Origin: Epiperipatus broadwayi
Taxonomy: Eukaryota > Onychophora > Udeonychophora > Euonychophora > Peripatidae
Direction of reading: 5' to 3'
DNA length: 64,000 nucleotides
Assembly: GCA_028023455.1 (NCBI GenBank)
Contig: JAQFVV010000229.1
Location: 1 to 64,000, forward strand
Program-made: the position numbers and the translations under genes
The notes under the pieces: generated by a model
Databases searched by the model: none
What the model saw: only the letters and a program-made list of their open reading frames with translations
What the model was told of the DNA's origin: nothing
Part shown: in pieces, positions 1-13,200 of the stretch
Layout: every line of letters starts with the position of its first letter
How positions within the stretch are numbered: the stretch's first letter is position 1

Positions 1-82
1 TTTATACTTACATCATATATGTGTTAGTTTTAGAGATGTGATGATTTCTCAATGGATAAACACATTTATTACTGTCTTCCTA

Positions 83-257
83 TCATCTCCCATAAAGTGT
101 CCAAATGAAATGTTTCCATGGGCATTCAATCTTCATCACAAAGTTAGGGGAGTATTTGTGGCACTGTCCCATAGACCTGATGATGTTCATGTGACCACCT
201 TCAAATGGGCCCTTGGCAGACACCAGCTTGTCATTCTTAATTTTCTCAAACAAGACT
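83..257 (-). other. Candidate terminal coding exon, unknown protein
   Basis: On the minus strand a 57-codon open stretch runs from an acceptor-like TTTTAAATTGCAG to a TGA at 85-83. The peptide has a balanced composition (for example KGPFEGGHMNII and SMGQCHKYSP) that contrasts with the AT-driven ORFs around it, and local GC content is raised. I do not recognise the family. The opposite strand is also open (38-268), so the coding strand is not certain. It could be the last exon of a gene lying beyond this span, or a fragment of a mobile element. No matching donor or neighbouring exon is seen. Confidence 0.28.
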
Positions 258-299
258 CTGCAATTTAAAAGTACTGCAACATAGTTCATCACATTGCAT

Positions 300-1680
300 T
301 TCTAAGAGTACCACCTATTTATATTTTGATTATTATACATTATGATCACGATCTCATCTTCCCACCATTCTACATTTATACATTCTTAAATATAATGTTT
401 ATATATCAGTTCAATCATTTCTTTAAATTAAATGTATTTTACTTTAAATTAATTTTGGTATGTCCACAACTTCAATTACTTAAGACCTTGCATCACCACT
501 GAAAATTATAATGTTTATTAGTTAAACACACAATAATAGTATCTCATCTCGATAAATTAAATATTAGATATATAAAATATAAATGTCAAAATTTTATTAC
601 TCTTAAGAGTTGGCTAACCCTAGAATAAGTTAAGAATAGAATCTCTTGAATCTCCCTGACTCCTGCGCCTAGAAGAAGAGTTTACTAGTATAGAATAAGG
701 TGCATTGTCATGTAGTAAGTGTTGTGGAACCGAATAATCAGATTCAAGCCCAATATTGATGGGGCTTACCCTACCTGTAATGTTGCTTTTTGTTTTTGGT
801 GTTTAAATTCTGCAGCATGTTAGCGAGGCATATGAATCTGACCATTACACTAGTGAACTAGCCATCATTAGTACTGCCTAGTGAAATGCAACTTATATAA
901 ATACTGGCCCAATGAAGCTTGGAGCACCATGAACATTAACCAAAGAAGGAACCTATAACTACTAAAAATGAAGAAATAAAATATTAAAATGGAATATCTT
1001 CAAATGTGTGGCTAAAAAGGAAACAGCTTTTCTCTCATCTCTGTCACCTGGATTAGCAATGGAAGATAAAAATAAGACCTGTTAACTGGCCATCAACTCA
1101 TGTAGCTCTCAGAAAACCCCTATTAGTTGGAAGATATATGGAGAACCTCTAACAGATGAATGTTCAGATAATGAAATTTATATGCATTTATAATATTAGA
1201 AAAGATTTTGTAAAAGTGTTTATGGAAATAATTTATGAAATAATGAAATGTTACCTTTTAAATTGATTGCTTATAAAATGATATAAAATGAAAATATATT
1301 TATTCTAAATGACTAATTTATAAATAGAACACACTGGAATAATAGGAGAATATGAATGTTAGTAAAAGATAAACTAAAGATGCCAACAATGATTTTGTTG
1401 ATTTGAAAAATAATTCTATAATAAAATTCATAATAGTATGTGTCTACATAAAATGAAATTATTGATTGTAAAGTGACATTTATTATTTTACAAAATACTG
1501 TGATAGTGTATTAAACATGAATTCACACACACATAAATTAAAGAAATGTTTGTAACATGAATTAAGAAATTATAATGTAAAAATTGATATATTAAATACA
1601 TAAATAATAATGAATATGTACTCACATATCTGAATACATAATAGATGGAATTAAAAAGTTATAAAGTAAATACTTCTAGA
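300..1680. other. AT-rich stretch without recognised gene
   Basis: No ORF with credible protein composition is visible. A moderately more complex patch at about 640-900 contains short GC-richer words but no tRNA A/B box pair or TIR that I can define. The remainder is A/T-rich sequence leading into the minisatellite block. Confidence 0.5.
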
Positions 1681-2425
1681 TAAGTGATTCAAACCCAAAC
1701 CTGTATAATATATTAAATAAAAATAAAATACTCCCATATAAGTGACTCAAAGCCACATCTATATAATGTATAAAATGAAATACTTCTAAATAAATGGTTC
1801 AAACCCTCTAGCATGTAAAATGAAATACTTTTAAATAAGCTGTTCAATCCCACATTTGGATAATGTTAAATAAAAATAAAATACTCCCATATAAGTGACT
1901 CAAAACTGCATCTACATGTGTAAAATGAAACACTCCTAAATAAGTGGTTCAAACCCTCATCTGGATATGTGAAATAAAATGAAAATATTCCCATATAAGT
2001 GCCTCAAAACTGCATCTATATAATGTATAAAATGAAATACTTCTAAATAAGTAGTTCAAACCCATATGTAGATAATATGTGAAATATAATGAAAATACTC
2101 CAATATAAGTGACTCAAAACAATATCTAGGTAATGTGTAAAATGGAAATGCTCCAAATAAATGACTCAAAACCACATCTACATAATGTGTAAATGAAATA
2201 CTTCTAAATAAGTCGTTCAAGCCCACACCTGTATAATATGTGAAATAAAATGGAAATGCTCCAAATGAATGACTCAAAATCACATCTATATAATATGTAA
2301 AATGAAATGCTTTTAAATAAATGGTTCAAACCTGCACCTGCATAATGTGAAATAAAATGGAAATGCTCCAAACAAATGACTCAAAACTGTATCTACATAA
2401 TCTGTAAAGTAAAATTAAAGATGTT
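1680..2425. repeat. Minisatellite of alternating ~50-57-bp monomers
   Basis: At least 13 diverged monomers of about 50-57 bp follow one another. They alternate between a type containing GGTTCAAACCC-like sequence and a type containing GACTCAAAA. Both are followed by CATCTATATAATGTG-like sequence and by AAATGAAATACTTCTAAATAAG or AAATACTCCCATATAAG. The alternation makes a higher-order unit of roughly 105-115 bp. The minus-strand ORF at 2056-2283 is a by-product of the repeat. Confidence 0.85.
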
Positions 2426-2469
2426 TCAGAAAAATATGTCCACATGCCTGAAGTAGATGTGTGCTTATA

Positions 2470-3110
2470 TTATGAACTAAAAAGGCTTCTATACACATGG
2501 GTTGAAATCAAATGCTTCTATAAACTTGGCTTATAATCAAATGCTTCTATACACCTGGATTGAAATTAAATGCTTCTACATACCTGAATGAAATCAAATG
2601 CTTCTATGACCATGGATCAAAATTAAATGCTTCTACATCCCTGGATGAAATCAAATGCTCCTATGACAATGGATTAAAATTAAATGCGTTTATATACCTG
2701 GATGAAATCAAGTGCTTCTATGACCATGGATTAAAATTAAATGTTCCTATATACCTGGATGAAATCAAATGCTTTTATGACAATGGATTAAAATTAAATG
2801 CTTCTACATACCTGAATGAAATCAAATGCTCCTATGTTGATGGATTAAAATTAAATGCTTCTACATATCTGGATGAAATTAAGTGATTCTATGACTGTGA
2901 ATTAAAATTAAATGTTTCTATATAAATGGACTACAATCAAATGCTTCTGTAAACTTGAATTAAAATCAAATGCTTCTATAAATTTGAATTAAAATCAAAT
3001 GCTTCTACACAACTGGACTGCAATCAAATGCTTCTACAAACTTGAATTAAAATCAAATGTTTCTATACACCCAGATCGAAATCAAATGCTTCTATACATA
3101 TGGATATGTA
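2470..3110. repeat. Minisatellite of ~30-bp monomers in 60-bp pairs
   Basis: The word AAATCAAATGCTTCTA or AAATTAAATGCTTCTA recurs about every 30 bp. Each copy is followed alternately by TATACCTGGATG and TGACCATGGATT, giving a 60-bp higher-order unit. Because 60 is divisible by three, the array keeps a frame open (2560-2886). The resulting periodic peptide is a repeat artefact. The array abuts the preceding minisatellite and shares the CTTCTA word, so the two may have a common origin. Confidence 0.85.
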
Positions 3111-3714
3111 TCTATGCACATGATGGAACTTCATTCAAGGATAATTCCCAATCATGGAGAATCAAGGAGAAGAACCATGATGTACACACAGGCATGATGG
3201 CAGCCAGAGTCTATACTGCCAATAAACATTTTCTTCTTTCTTTTTTAAGAATGTAGTACCCAAATATTGTTGTTAAATAAATTATTGTTACAAAAAATGA
3301 ATACCACTTGTTCAGTTTGAATTTGCATCACTCATCAATTAATGCACTAGTTCACAGGAATCTCATGTCTCCTGAGCTATGTTCAGAATAACTCAATATG
3401 GGTAAGTAAGTTGTAGTGAGATGGAACTCTAGTGGAACCATTTGGGAAACCAAACATAAATTTCAAGATGTTTCTAGTCTCTATGGTGCTACATCCTCTG
3501 ATGAGCATAAAATATTGTTGTAGGTGGTTGGCATCAGCATTGGGGAATGCCAATCAATAGTTTGTTCCTGCAATATGCTCATTAGGAAATAAAATCAATC
3601 AAAAGAGGGTTGTTTGGTCCATCAGGTTACAATATAGTGGATTAATAACAGTAAAAAAATTTTTTTATTATTTTTTCCATTTTAAGTTTTTAAATTTTCT
3701 TGCATCTAAATCTG

Positions 3715-4650
3715 ATCTTTTCCTCAGATTGTTGTACTATCTGTAAATTAAACAACAATTGATGTTTTATAGCAAAGATAAGTATTAATATTTAAGTTTT
3801 ATAGTTTAGTTTATATTATATATTTATCATAGGTTTGTTAAATGCTTAATTGTAGAAGAGAATGTTGCTATTGTGGCTATCAGATTTAAATGAGATAAGG
3901 GTGATTTTAAGTTTTGGTGGGGTGTAAGACCACATCTTACATATGCCTTCATAAAAAAGATGTTAAAGATAAAACAATATCTATAATTAGTCAATTATAC
4001 CCTCTATCTTTTAAGGCTTGACCTAAATATATTGACTTAGAGTCCTACTTTTTGAGTGATTTATTAATTATTATTTAGGGATTGTTGTGCTGAAATTAAA
4101 TTAAGCTTCCCTGAAAAAATATATTATTTTTTTGCTAAGGTATGTTGGGTCAGAGTTACAATCTATAACTGGCCCATTACCTAATATTAGAATTTCTTGA
4201 CTATTTGAGTTAAACTCTGTTCTCATGAGTCTTTTCACAAAATGTCTTTAATATATATGCTTGATAGTAGGAGTTATCTATGAATATATTTCTCATATTG
4301 TTATGAGATACCAATTTTTGTAATATTTGAAGATCTGACTACAAATACAAGTAAGTTTCACTTTGGATAACTTACACATTAGTTAAATTATAAATGGGTG
4401 GTTAAGAGTATTTGTCCTGCTTCTTTTAATTGATACTCAGTGGTCTTTATTTGGTAGCAGTTAAAAAAGAGAGTTATCATTATTTTCTAAATGAAACAAT
4501 TTATTGGATTAATCAATCTCTGGTCATGGTAGTGTTGGCATGGTTCATTATTTTATTTAGAAATACTTTTATAAGTTGTTTCTAAAATTTAACTTTCCAA
4601 GCATATTATCAGAAACAAGTTTTATTATGTGTATCATCCCTTTTTATGCC
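3715..4650 (+). repeat. Copy 1 of a ~1-kb dispersed repeat (inverted relative to 52.86-53.88 kb)
   Basis: This segment is the reverse complement, with substitutions and small indels, of 52865-53885. Shared landmarks include CTGGTCATGGTAGTGTTGG near 4525, AAACTTTCCAAGCATATTAT-like sequence near 4590, and TGTTGTACTATCTGTAAATTAAAC near 3730. No TIR, LTR or coding domain is recognised. It is an interspersed repeat, probably part of a larger mobile element. Confidence 0.75.
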
Positions 4651-5890
4651 TAACTCAATCTAGTTGTTGATATTCCTAATTTATACGGGTGTTAAATTAA
4701 TACCTTGTATATATTTATATAGATTTAATTATTCATTTTTTAAAAATTAAAATGGAAAAAAAAAATTCTACTTCTCCATGATGCTTTAATATCCTAGAGT
4801 TGAAAGTTTCTTTGGGTCCATCTCTATTGTTAGACAATTATGCATTGGCACAGACATGTTTAATTAGTGAATGGGTTCTTTTATGAGTTACAGAGTTTAA
4901 ATGACACAAATTTTTTTGAATTACTATAGAGTGTAATTTTGATAAATATTTTACCTCCAATTTTGAATTAGTAATTTGCTTTCTTTTGTTTTTGTATTGT
5001 TTTGTATTATCTTTATGTGATGTGTTCATTTGATCTTCTTGATAAATAGGTAATTCAGCAAGCATAAACATGAGTTTTTGAAAAATAATTGGGCTATGTT
5101 GGATTAGTCTTTCCTTTATGGTAGCACTACTGTTTATTTTTTCTAAAGTATAAGATAAAATATTGTAATTGTTTGCTTATCAATTACAGTATAACTTTGA
5201 AATTTTTGGCATTATGGGCATGGCTATAAGCTTAATGTATTTAAAATGCAATAAATTTGGTCAATATATATATATTGTAAAGGGATATATGTATGCGTTA
5301 CATTTAAATTTTAATACTAACTTTTTTTGTAAATACCTAATACTGAATTAAATGCACAAACTTTCAAAATGCACAAATAACGAATTATTAATTTATTATG
5401 TTTGATTTAAATATTAAAATAAGCTTTAAAAAAATTATAGAATCGAAACAAAGATTCTAGTATTTGAATAGAATATAATAAAAAAACCTTTTGATTTTAA
5501 AAATAACGAGAGTTTTAATCTTAAAAATAAAAATTACAAACAGATCCTTAAGGCAAAATGACAATTAAAAAATGATGATTACGAAATAGATAAGAGTTCT
5601 CACCCAGAGATAGAGACACAGACCTCAGTAGAAAACCCAAAATCTTACCTTGGACACAAACCCAATAAACCAATAAAATACAGACATGAAGTATGTTTGA
5701 TGAATCCTGCATTCCAGAGATAAGGTGCCTGAGGACAATAAAAGGAAAATCCAAAACAATAATTAATTAGTTAGAGAGAATTAAAAAATTAAATTTTGAA
5801 TTCTGTAAGCCTTGCTGAAAGTAAAATATTTAAAAATATATATATTGTCGCCATCACTAAAAATATAATCTGTTTAATCGTGCTTCCTTC
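4650..5890. other. AT-rich stretch, no gene called
   Basis: Only short low-complexity ORFs are present. The minus ORF at 4838-5071 is lysine-rich, with no recognised motif. It could be a remnant of a mobile-element ORF continuing from the adjacent dispersed repeat, but nothing supports this directly. Confidence 0.45.
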
Positions 5891-5892
5891 AG

Positions 5893-6037
5893 TGCAGCCG
5901 GCCGAAGGCAGCTTTCATCTCCACGGATCCCGTCTTCAGAAACCAGTATAAATGCTTCATACATCATCATTGTCAGCAAGAAATGGCCCTTACATAAATT
6001 GGATCTTCATCATGAAGGAACAGACAGACAAAGGAAG
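5893..6037 (+). other. Candidate internal exon
   Basis: A 145-bp, GC-richer segment is bounded by CTTCCTTCAG on the 5' side and by AAG followed by GTATAA on the 3' side. It stands out sharply from the AT-rich flanks. Its second frame is open from end to end (48 codons, serine- and lysine-rich). The other frame checked contains a stop. No homology is recognised. It could be an internal coding exon, a non-coding RNA exon, or a chance island. Partner exons are not identified. Confidence 0.33.
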
Positions 6038-6660
6038 GTATAAATTTCTAAATGATAAAATGTAATATAAACTCTCTTAAGTTTAAAATCTTCAAACTTT
6101 GTATCTTTAAAATGAATTTAAGACTTTCTTTTCTGAGCAAACCTGAACTTTATCTTTCTATAAACTTTGCGATTTTAAACGCTTGGCTAAAGTTTTCAAT
6201 GTAATCTCTTTAAAAAAATGTATTATATTTTATTTTTGTTTATTCATGCTAAAAAGATGTTTGTAATAGGGTAGGGGTTTGCGATTGCAAACTTAAATTT
6301 AAAAATAGAAACACATCGTTATTTGTGCATTATTAAATTTAAAAGAAAGGTAGGTTATATAATATTTGTAGTAAAAAATAAGTTAAATATAATGTCATTT
6401 TAAAATGATTTTAAAACTGTAAACTAAATATTTTATTTTTATTAAATTAATAAAATAATTTAAATGTTAGTTGAGTATAGATGGCTGCTAGACTAGTTTA
6501 AATATATGTTAGTTTAAAGGGGTTTTGATTTCAGACTATTTGTTTCATAGTTGTGTCAATGCTGGTGGAGAGATATGTAGACATTTATATCAATGTAATG
6601 TGAAGTGTGTTAGCACCTAGGGCGATGAGTCTAACTAAATGCATGACCCAAAAGAGGTAG

Positions 6661-6958
6661 TCATATCGTTGAAATGGACGCAGACATATTTCCTGCACCA
6701 TTGACCATTTCTATGGATTGAGAAGATAAGTCGGCAAGATAAGAGTGCTCTCTCATCCCTATGTAGCGTTTTTCTCTGTATATTACATACATGATTCCTT
6801 CGCCAGATAGAAGCACATTCTTATACTGGTTGAAGCTCATGTTTTCTCCAATAATATCATGCTGTTCAGATGCACATTCCTGTTGGTATGATTCTATGCT
6901 AACATGTTCACATTGCATTGGTTGCTGATATATATCTGAAAGCAAGCATTGGTGTGGC
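6661..6958 (-). other. Candidate 3'-terminal coding exon, unknown protein
   Basis: On the minus strand the frame is open for about 99 codons, from just after an acceptor-like CTAAAAATCTGCAG to a stop at 6661. The peptide (containing QCEHVSIESYQQEC, NMSFNQYKNVLL and YREKRYIGMREHSYLADLSS) is rich in Q, S, E, M and Y. That is unlike random AT-rich translation and resembles a disordered tail with a short structured segment. There is no ATG near its 5' end, which fits an exon rather than a whole gene. The family is not recognised, and no upstream exon is identified. Confidence 0.35.
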
Positions 6959-7269
6959 TGCAGATTTTTAGCCTGGAATCAAATGATTGAAAGTGTTTTA
7001 GGTGCGTGGTCTGGGTAGCTCATCTATACTTAACATTTCTAAGATTAAAAATAAAAGTTAAAAACAAATAAAATAATAACTAATGAAACAGAATAAAACA
7101 ACTTTCTTCTTATAAAAAAAACTTTTTTTTTTAAGTTTGTGCGTTATTAATTATATACGTAAATAAAATCTTTTTTGTGTTATTAATACTGACAGTGATC
7201 TAGTGATTATTTTTATTATTCTTTAATAAAAGAAATATATTTAATAAGTGTTTTAAACCTCTGCTACTT

Positions 7270-7420
7270 CATGAGCTAGTGACTTGGGCTGGCGGTCATG
7301 ATCATAACAGCGCGTATCTGCCTACTCTATAAATTTTCTAGGTTCGAATGGCCTAGTGGCGCCCTCGTACGGCAGATACGGTAAGACTGGTAACTTCATC
7401 ATCACCCCGACCGTTATAAT
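7270..7420 (+). repeat. GC-richer nested-hairpin element, possibly tRNA-derived SINE fragment
   Basis: A GC island contains a perfect 10-bp inverted pair, CGTATCTGCC at 7313-7322 and GGCAGATACG at 7371-7380. Inside its loop is a second pair, CTAGG (7338-7342) and CCTAG (7352-7356), enclosing TTCGAATGG. GGTTCGAAT at 7341-7349 resembles a pol III B box. A poor A-box-like TAGTGACTTGGGCTGG lies about 50 bp upstream. This could be a SINE head or a structured RNA or foldback element. No TSD or tail is recognised. Confidence 0.4.
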
Positions 7421-7649
7421 ATATATAAGTGAATACATAAAGCAATACATGACCTAAATTGATGCCAAGCAATCTCCTCTGTGATCAGATAACCCATATA
7501 GTGGAGTTTATGTTGATAGTATTTATTACTACAACTTATCTTTTAAGTCTGATGTGATATTTGTGAAATAAATCCTTTTTTAAATCAAAGTTAATGTGTT
7601 TAAAAATGGTATCTTTATACAAGATAAAATGACTTTTTTCTTCACTGAT

Positions 7650-8500
7650 TCTTAATATTTATTTGTAATTGGTACCTTCATTTTGTGCTGATGGCAATGA
7701 CTACACTGGTATTTAGAAATCATTGGGATATCACAATTAGTAAAGTATACCCTTCTATGATAAAGTTTGCTTTTCTTATTCCTAGCATTATCTTCATCAT
7801 CATCGTTAACACAAAATGATGGACTAAATGTTTTCAATTTATATCTTTAATTTCAATTATCATACATCAACTGAGCTTTCTAATCCAATAGTCTCATTCA
7901 TTATAGAGAACATTGGAATATATCAAATTAGATTTAAGGAAATTGGACATGGTTATGTCATTTAGAGTTTCCCAAGCTTTATCATAACTATGATAATTTT
8001 TCACTATAGAATTAGCATGGTATGGCAGTATTCCATTTTAGGAGCTGTCAAATAATTGGGGAAAGATATTCTTAAGAAACATTTCAAATTTACTGTTAAT
8101 ATAAATAACACTATATTGGTAGGATTCTAGACATTTATCAATTTTGTCTGTCATTGGTACTTCTATCTTGAGGACTGTCTTCTATATTATGATTATCTTT
8201 AGATTCTTTTTGATTTAGTTTCAACATAAGTATGGAGTTATCACGTTTGTTTTGTTTTGATGACCTTGGTCTCTAATTTGTTTTTAAATTTTTTTCAACT
8301 ACCTCAAATTTTAGTTTACATCTGCAGTCCTTTTTGTCTATAACTTTCTTTAATTGTCACACTTTAATACTGACATCTGTCTGTCATTGAGCTGTTTTGC
8401 TTTTAATTCATTTCCTATACTGTCCATCTTTTTGGGTATATTTTCCAACTTTTCATTTAAACAGTCATTATATCTGCTTTTAATTCTGTTTCACATTATT
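7650..8500 (-). pseudogene. Possible coding relic (coiled-coil-like), unclassified
   Basis: Reading the minus strand from about 8500 downwards gives short open pieces with lysine/glutamate/asparagine heptad-like content. They are interrupted by many stops and end in a 61-codon ORF (7837-7652) with an acidic run (NDDDEDN) and a CSHCHQHK cluster. This is compatible with a decayed transposon gag- or ORF1-like protein, but no diagnostic motif is present. Confidence is low. Confidence 0.2.
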
Positions 8501-9982
8501 GATCATTATTTTTGTTGATATTTGTTGTATCATCATCATTATGTGATCGAGCATTACATCTAGGGAAACCCAAGCTAGGAATTGAAATTTCTAGCTTCAT
8601 TCACAAATGTAATTACACACAAGTTATTCCTAGTCTTGAATTGTCAGTCCTAACAGAAAATCATATCATTCTTATCAAACAGCTGTACTGCTAACAGCTA
8701 AACTTATACAGTTCTCCAATCCTAATGGAAGTGAACATATTATGTATATGAAATATTTAGTCTAATATACTGTTTATATTCATTTTTATTACTGGGGTTT
8801 TAAAAAGTTGTGCCTTTATGACAAATAACGTTTTAAAGTTATCTTATTAATTACCGTTAATTTACAATATTATTGTATTTCTTTAAAAAAATAGTATTAT
8901 TATTGTAATATAAATATATTTATTTCAAGAATTGTATATTATTATCAAATAGTTAGAAATATTGTGACCGCCATAATGTAGCATAAACACATCAAATGTA
9001 TTTTATTATTAAATTAAACGACAGTACAAAAATATATTTTAAGATAAGATACAAAATCAAATTCTCACTAAACCAAACATTTTCCTAATACATTTCTATA
9101 TGATATCAATCATTAAACAAGTAAATTAAATGTTTGCAACCTGTTTTTGTTTTCCAGAAATATATTACATTCATATATATATTTTGATGTGTCTTATTCA
9201 GATATTTATTAATGTTAAAGGGATTTTTCCATCACTTCAATTATTTGTATTAAAATAGATAGGCATCATTGTCATCATGCCCATCTCTATCTGATTATTT
9301 ATCTAAATTGTGAAAACAATCTAACTAAAATAATTAAATCTACAGTTGCCTTCTCAGCTAGATCTACTATAAGTCCAAAATTCTTTACTAAACAGCAATA
9401 AGAAAATGAAGAAAATATTATTAGATATTTAATTTTTTTTTAAAAAAGTATATTATGATACCAGAGATGCAAACTCAATTGCATATGGCCATACAGTGCA
9501 CGCTCAACTTGACGATGATTTACAGAAAAAGATTGCCAATTTGACTTAATTTATATATCAAAAAAATTTACCCCTGAAATTGTTTTTAAAATTCTCACAA
9601 ATTCTTGTTAGATTACCATTTAGATAAACAAAGATATTACCCAGAAAATTTTCTTCATTGCATCTTTATGCACTCCATTCTGATTACAAACAGTACTAGA
9701 AATCATCCACCACTATGTTTTTAAATCTTTCAGTAGAGGTTACACTACATCTTAATGCAGTGTAAATCGTTGTAGTAAAAGCGAAAAGAAAAATGTGCTA
9801 AATCCCTTACATGAAAATGATCAAAACCTAGGTTATGGGCAAATATAGTCTTCAGAAACAATCTGTCCATTTCAGATATTAATTTTTAAAGGAAAATAAA
9901 ATTCTTTATTTATAAAATACATAACCTCCATTGTAAAGTAATTAAATTGGAAAGCAATCAATACAAATCATTTGCCCATACA

Positions 9983-10270
9983 TTAAATAATTTTCCCAAT
10001 AAATAATTCCCAAAAATCAACAATTGATATCTCATACCAATAATTCATAAAATAATCTAATCGTAATATTTTAGATTCAGTTTCAAATCTCTGATTAAGG
10101 ACCCATCTGTACAGAAGGTTTTTCACAGTTAAAATAAAGATATTTCGTATAATTAGCAAACTGAGCTCATTCTCGCTCTCTCTATTTCTAAAAATGGAGA
10201 AAAAACACAATTTCTGACCAGAAATAAAATCTATCAACAAATACTTCAAACTTATAAGAAGTATAATCAA
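9983..10270 (-). CDS. ORF conserved in both palindrome arms, unknown
   Basis: A 95-codon ORF on the minus strand has a partner of 98 codons on the plus strand of the other arm (31198-31494). The two peptides differ at few positions (for example DFISGQ versus DFIPGQ, RLDYFM versus RLDCFM), and neither has a stop or frameshift inside. It is hydrophobic and aromatic-rich, with FFSIFRNRES and LLYRWVLNQRFE. No family is recognised; it might be the C-terminal fragment of a decayed retroelement. Conservation may only reflect how recent the duplication is. Confidence 0.25.
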   Translation of the reverse strand: MIILLISLKYLLIDFISGQKLCFFSIFRNRESENELSLLIIRNIFILTVKNLLYRWVLNQRFETESKILRLDYFMNYWYEISIVDFWELFIGKII

Positions 10271-13200
10271 ATAATGTCACGATCGATTTTGTGATTTAAA
10301 GTCTACATAAAAAGATTCCACATCTACTGCAATTTTTAAATAATTACCATGGTGAAATATTTTCTTTACTAAAACAAAGAATACAATATTAACACTATCA
10401 GTTATCATTAATGTTCTGAATAGTAATCACATTGTTATTAATAAACCAAGTCTAGATTAGCTCAAGGTTTTACAGATATAGGTGAATTCAATTAACAAGA
10501 ATTAAGTTTAATATGTATAGTTTTTCAATGCTATTGTAATTATATTTATTAATAAATGAGTTTCAACAATTTTATCATATAGCAATTTATTCAAGTTAAA
10601 ATACAACGGATGCAACTAATAGAATACCTATTGCCCAGATAAAATTTTTATATATGGCTGGAATAAATATTTTATGAGGAAGCTTCAATTGCTTTAATAA
10701 TTGTTTTGACTTTTTCCTTACATAATTTTTCCGTCCTATTACTTTCAGGATTTTTTTTTTCAAATGATCATTTTTTGCAGCTCTAAATGCTTTCTTGACT
10801 GCAATTCACACATGCTAGTAATCTTCGTACTAACAATATATAAGAACAACATCATACCTTATAAATTTATAATTAAGTGACAAGTATGTTTCAAATTTAA
10901 TCTAACTATTGGTGATATTTCCAAAATACAAATTTGGTCATTCTTTAAAAACATTAAAACTGCTCTATTTATTAACAGTATATCATCCTAAACACCCCAC
11001 AATACAATGCAGGGATGCCACCAACTCAACTCATTAGACTGTTTTAAATTACATTATACAAGCTCTCTCATCCTTAAACTAAAAATTAAGCAAACTATCT
11101 ATTTAAATTTTACATTCAAAATTCTACAACACTTTGATACAAATAATAATGCCGACCCCAAAAAATTGGTGAGACCTACTGTGAATTATAAAAACATCTC
11201 AGATTTTGGCATTTTTATTTTATCAAAAAAATGATATATGTATTTCAGAAATAAGCCGGGATGTAAAAGTTTTTGATTATCTAAAATCCTTTTTACAAGC
11301 AGATCTCATTATGATTCACCATTCAGTGTAGTATCAGTTTTCTCAAGAAGATTATATCATAAAGCAATGAATCTTTAAAAAATTAGGCACTTCAAAACCC
11401 ACATCTTTGACATTAGATCTTATTCCAGTGGAAGTGTATAAACAACTTGACAAAATTGTTGTTCCTATATTTCATCAATGCTTTAATGAACTCTCTCTTG
11501 AAAACTTGTCATCCTCAATCTTTCCATTAACATAATGTTATATTTGAAAAAGAAATCAAATGTATTATAATTCTTAGCAAATATATTGCAATTATTCACA
11601 TTTGACAATGGTCAAAATTTTTTGCAAGAAGCATCCTAAGAATCTGAATGAATTTATTATTTTCAAACTGTCTATAATATATTATGCAATTATAGAGGAC
11701 TGTAATACCTAATAAAAGTATTAATCTTGTGTACAAAGATAAACAAATGTGTAAATTATGTGTGTGTTCACTTTAGGGTGGCATTTGGTTTAGTAAGTTG
11801 AAAATTTATTGTACATCTTTTATAAAAAGTGGTACTTTTAATTACAATCCAGAACTATCTTACTAGCATACAAATTATACTAAAGTATTACATATATCTA
11901 TTCACCATACAAATTTAATTGGCATATTCTACAGCATTTACAATGAGTCATTTTTATAGATTCAATAATTAAACAAATAGAACAAAATACATAAGATATT
12001 CTTCCCCATCTTGGAACTATAATCCATGCTATAGCCTTCATTGATGATGTCCTGATAAGTTTCAGAGACCATAAAACACCTCCTTTGTTCTGCATTCACT
12101 AAGCCAATTCTAAATAATAATGGAATTTATAAGACTATTTTCTTAATTATCCAACTGGATATTGTTTATACTCTATAGGATTTCATCATTTTAATGGGAA
12201 AGTCCTTTATTTTTATAGGCATTTCAATCAATCTAACTAAAATGCAATTATAGATAAATGTAAATATAAATCTTTTTTTGCCAAACCTGTTATCTTTTTG
12301 TAAAATTATGTATAGCTAAATGCTGTAATTGTTGAACTACTTGATTGCTACAACTCATGAATCTTTAGCATTAATATTAGTAAGCTCATATTTATAATTA
12401 AAACATACATCTGGATAATAAAAGTGGGTTTCATAACATTTTATTAATTAAATTAAGTTTGATATACCATTTGATGAGAAGTCTCACATATTTATTATAA
12501 AGCATACTTTTAGAGCTTTCTCTCATACTTTTAGCAATTAAGTTATCTTATTTTTCCTAGGCCAATAAGATCTCAATTTAATATATCCTAATTCTTTCAC
12601 AATCTATATAAGGGACAAAATGATTATTACAGCACTAATTATTATGGTCCTCCATGACATGTCATATTCTTATTTATATTTATTTATTACACTATGATAC
12701 TTTAGGGAATTCAATCTATTAGAACTTGTCAACATTAAGTCAAGATAACATTAAGTTATTTTGTGATATAAAGAAGATAACTAATCATCTTTGATATCTA
12801 ACAATAACCCTTCTTGTTGCTAAGATGCAAACCAATTTCAAAATATATATATTTCCTAGTCATAGTTAAATTCCTTTTGAACCTATTGCAGCATACTATA
12901 CTCACCAAAAAGTTCCTCATAAACCAGTTCAAAATAAATCTAAAACCAACATATAACTTATATACTGTAATAGATATTCAGAAGAAATTCTATAAATTTG
13001 TTAACCTTGACCATACTTTGAATTTATAAGACTCTTTGTGTTTAAAAAGCATACACTCAACCTTAAACAAATTATCAAAAGTATGTAAAACATTTTCACT
13101 TCTATAACATATAAGAATTATGTGATTTTCACTTTTTATTGTAAAAGTACATCTTATTTAAAAGAAACGACAAGGAATGCTTTATCACATACTTACATTT

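Noticed and set aside
2560-2886. 108-codon periodic ORF
   Set aside because: It arises because the 60-bp minisatellite period is divisible by three; the peptide only repeats the array.
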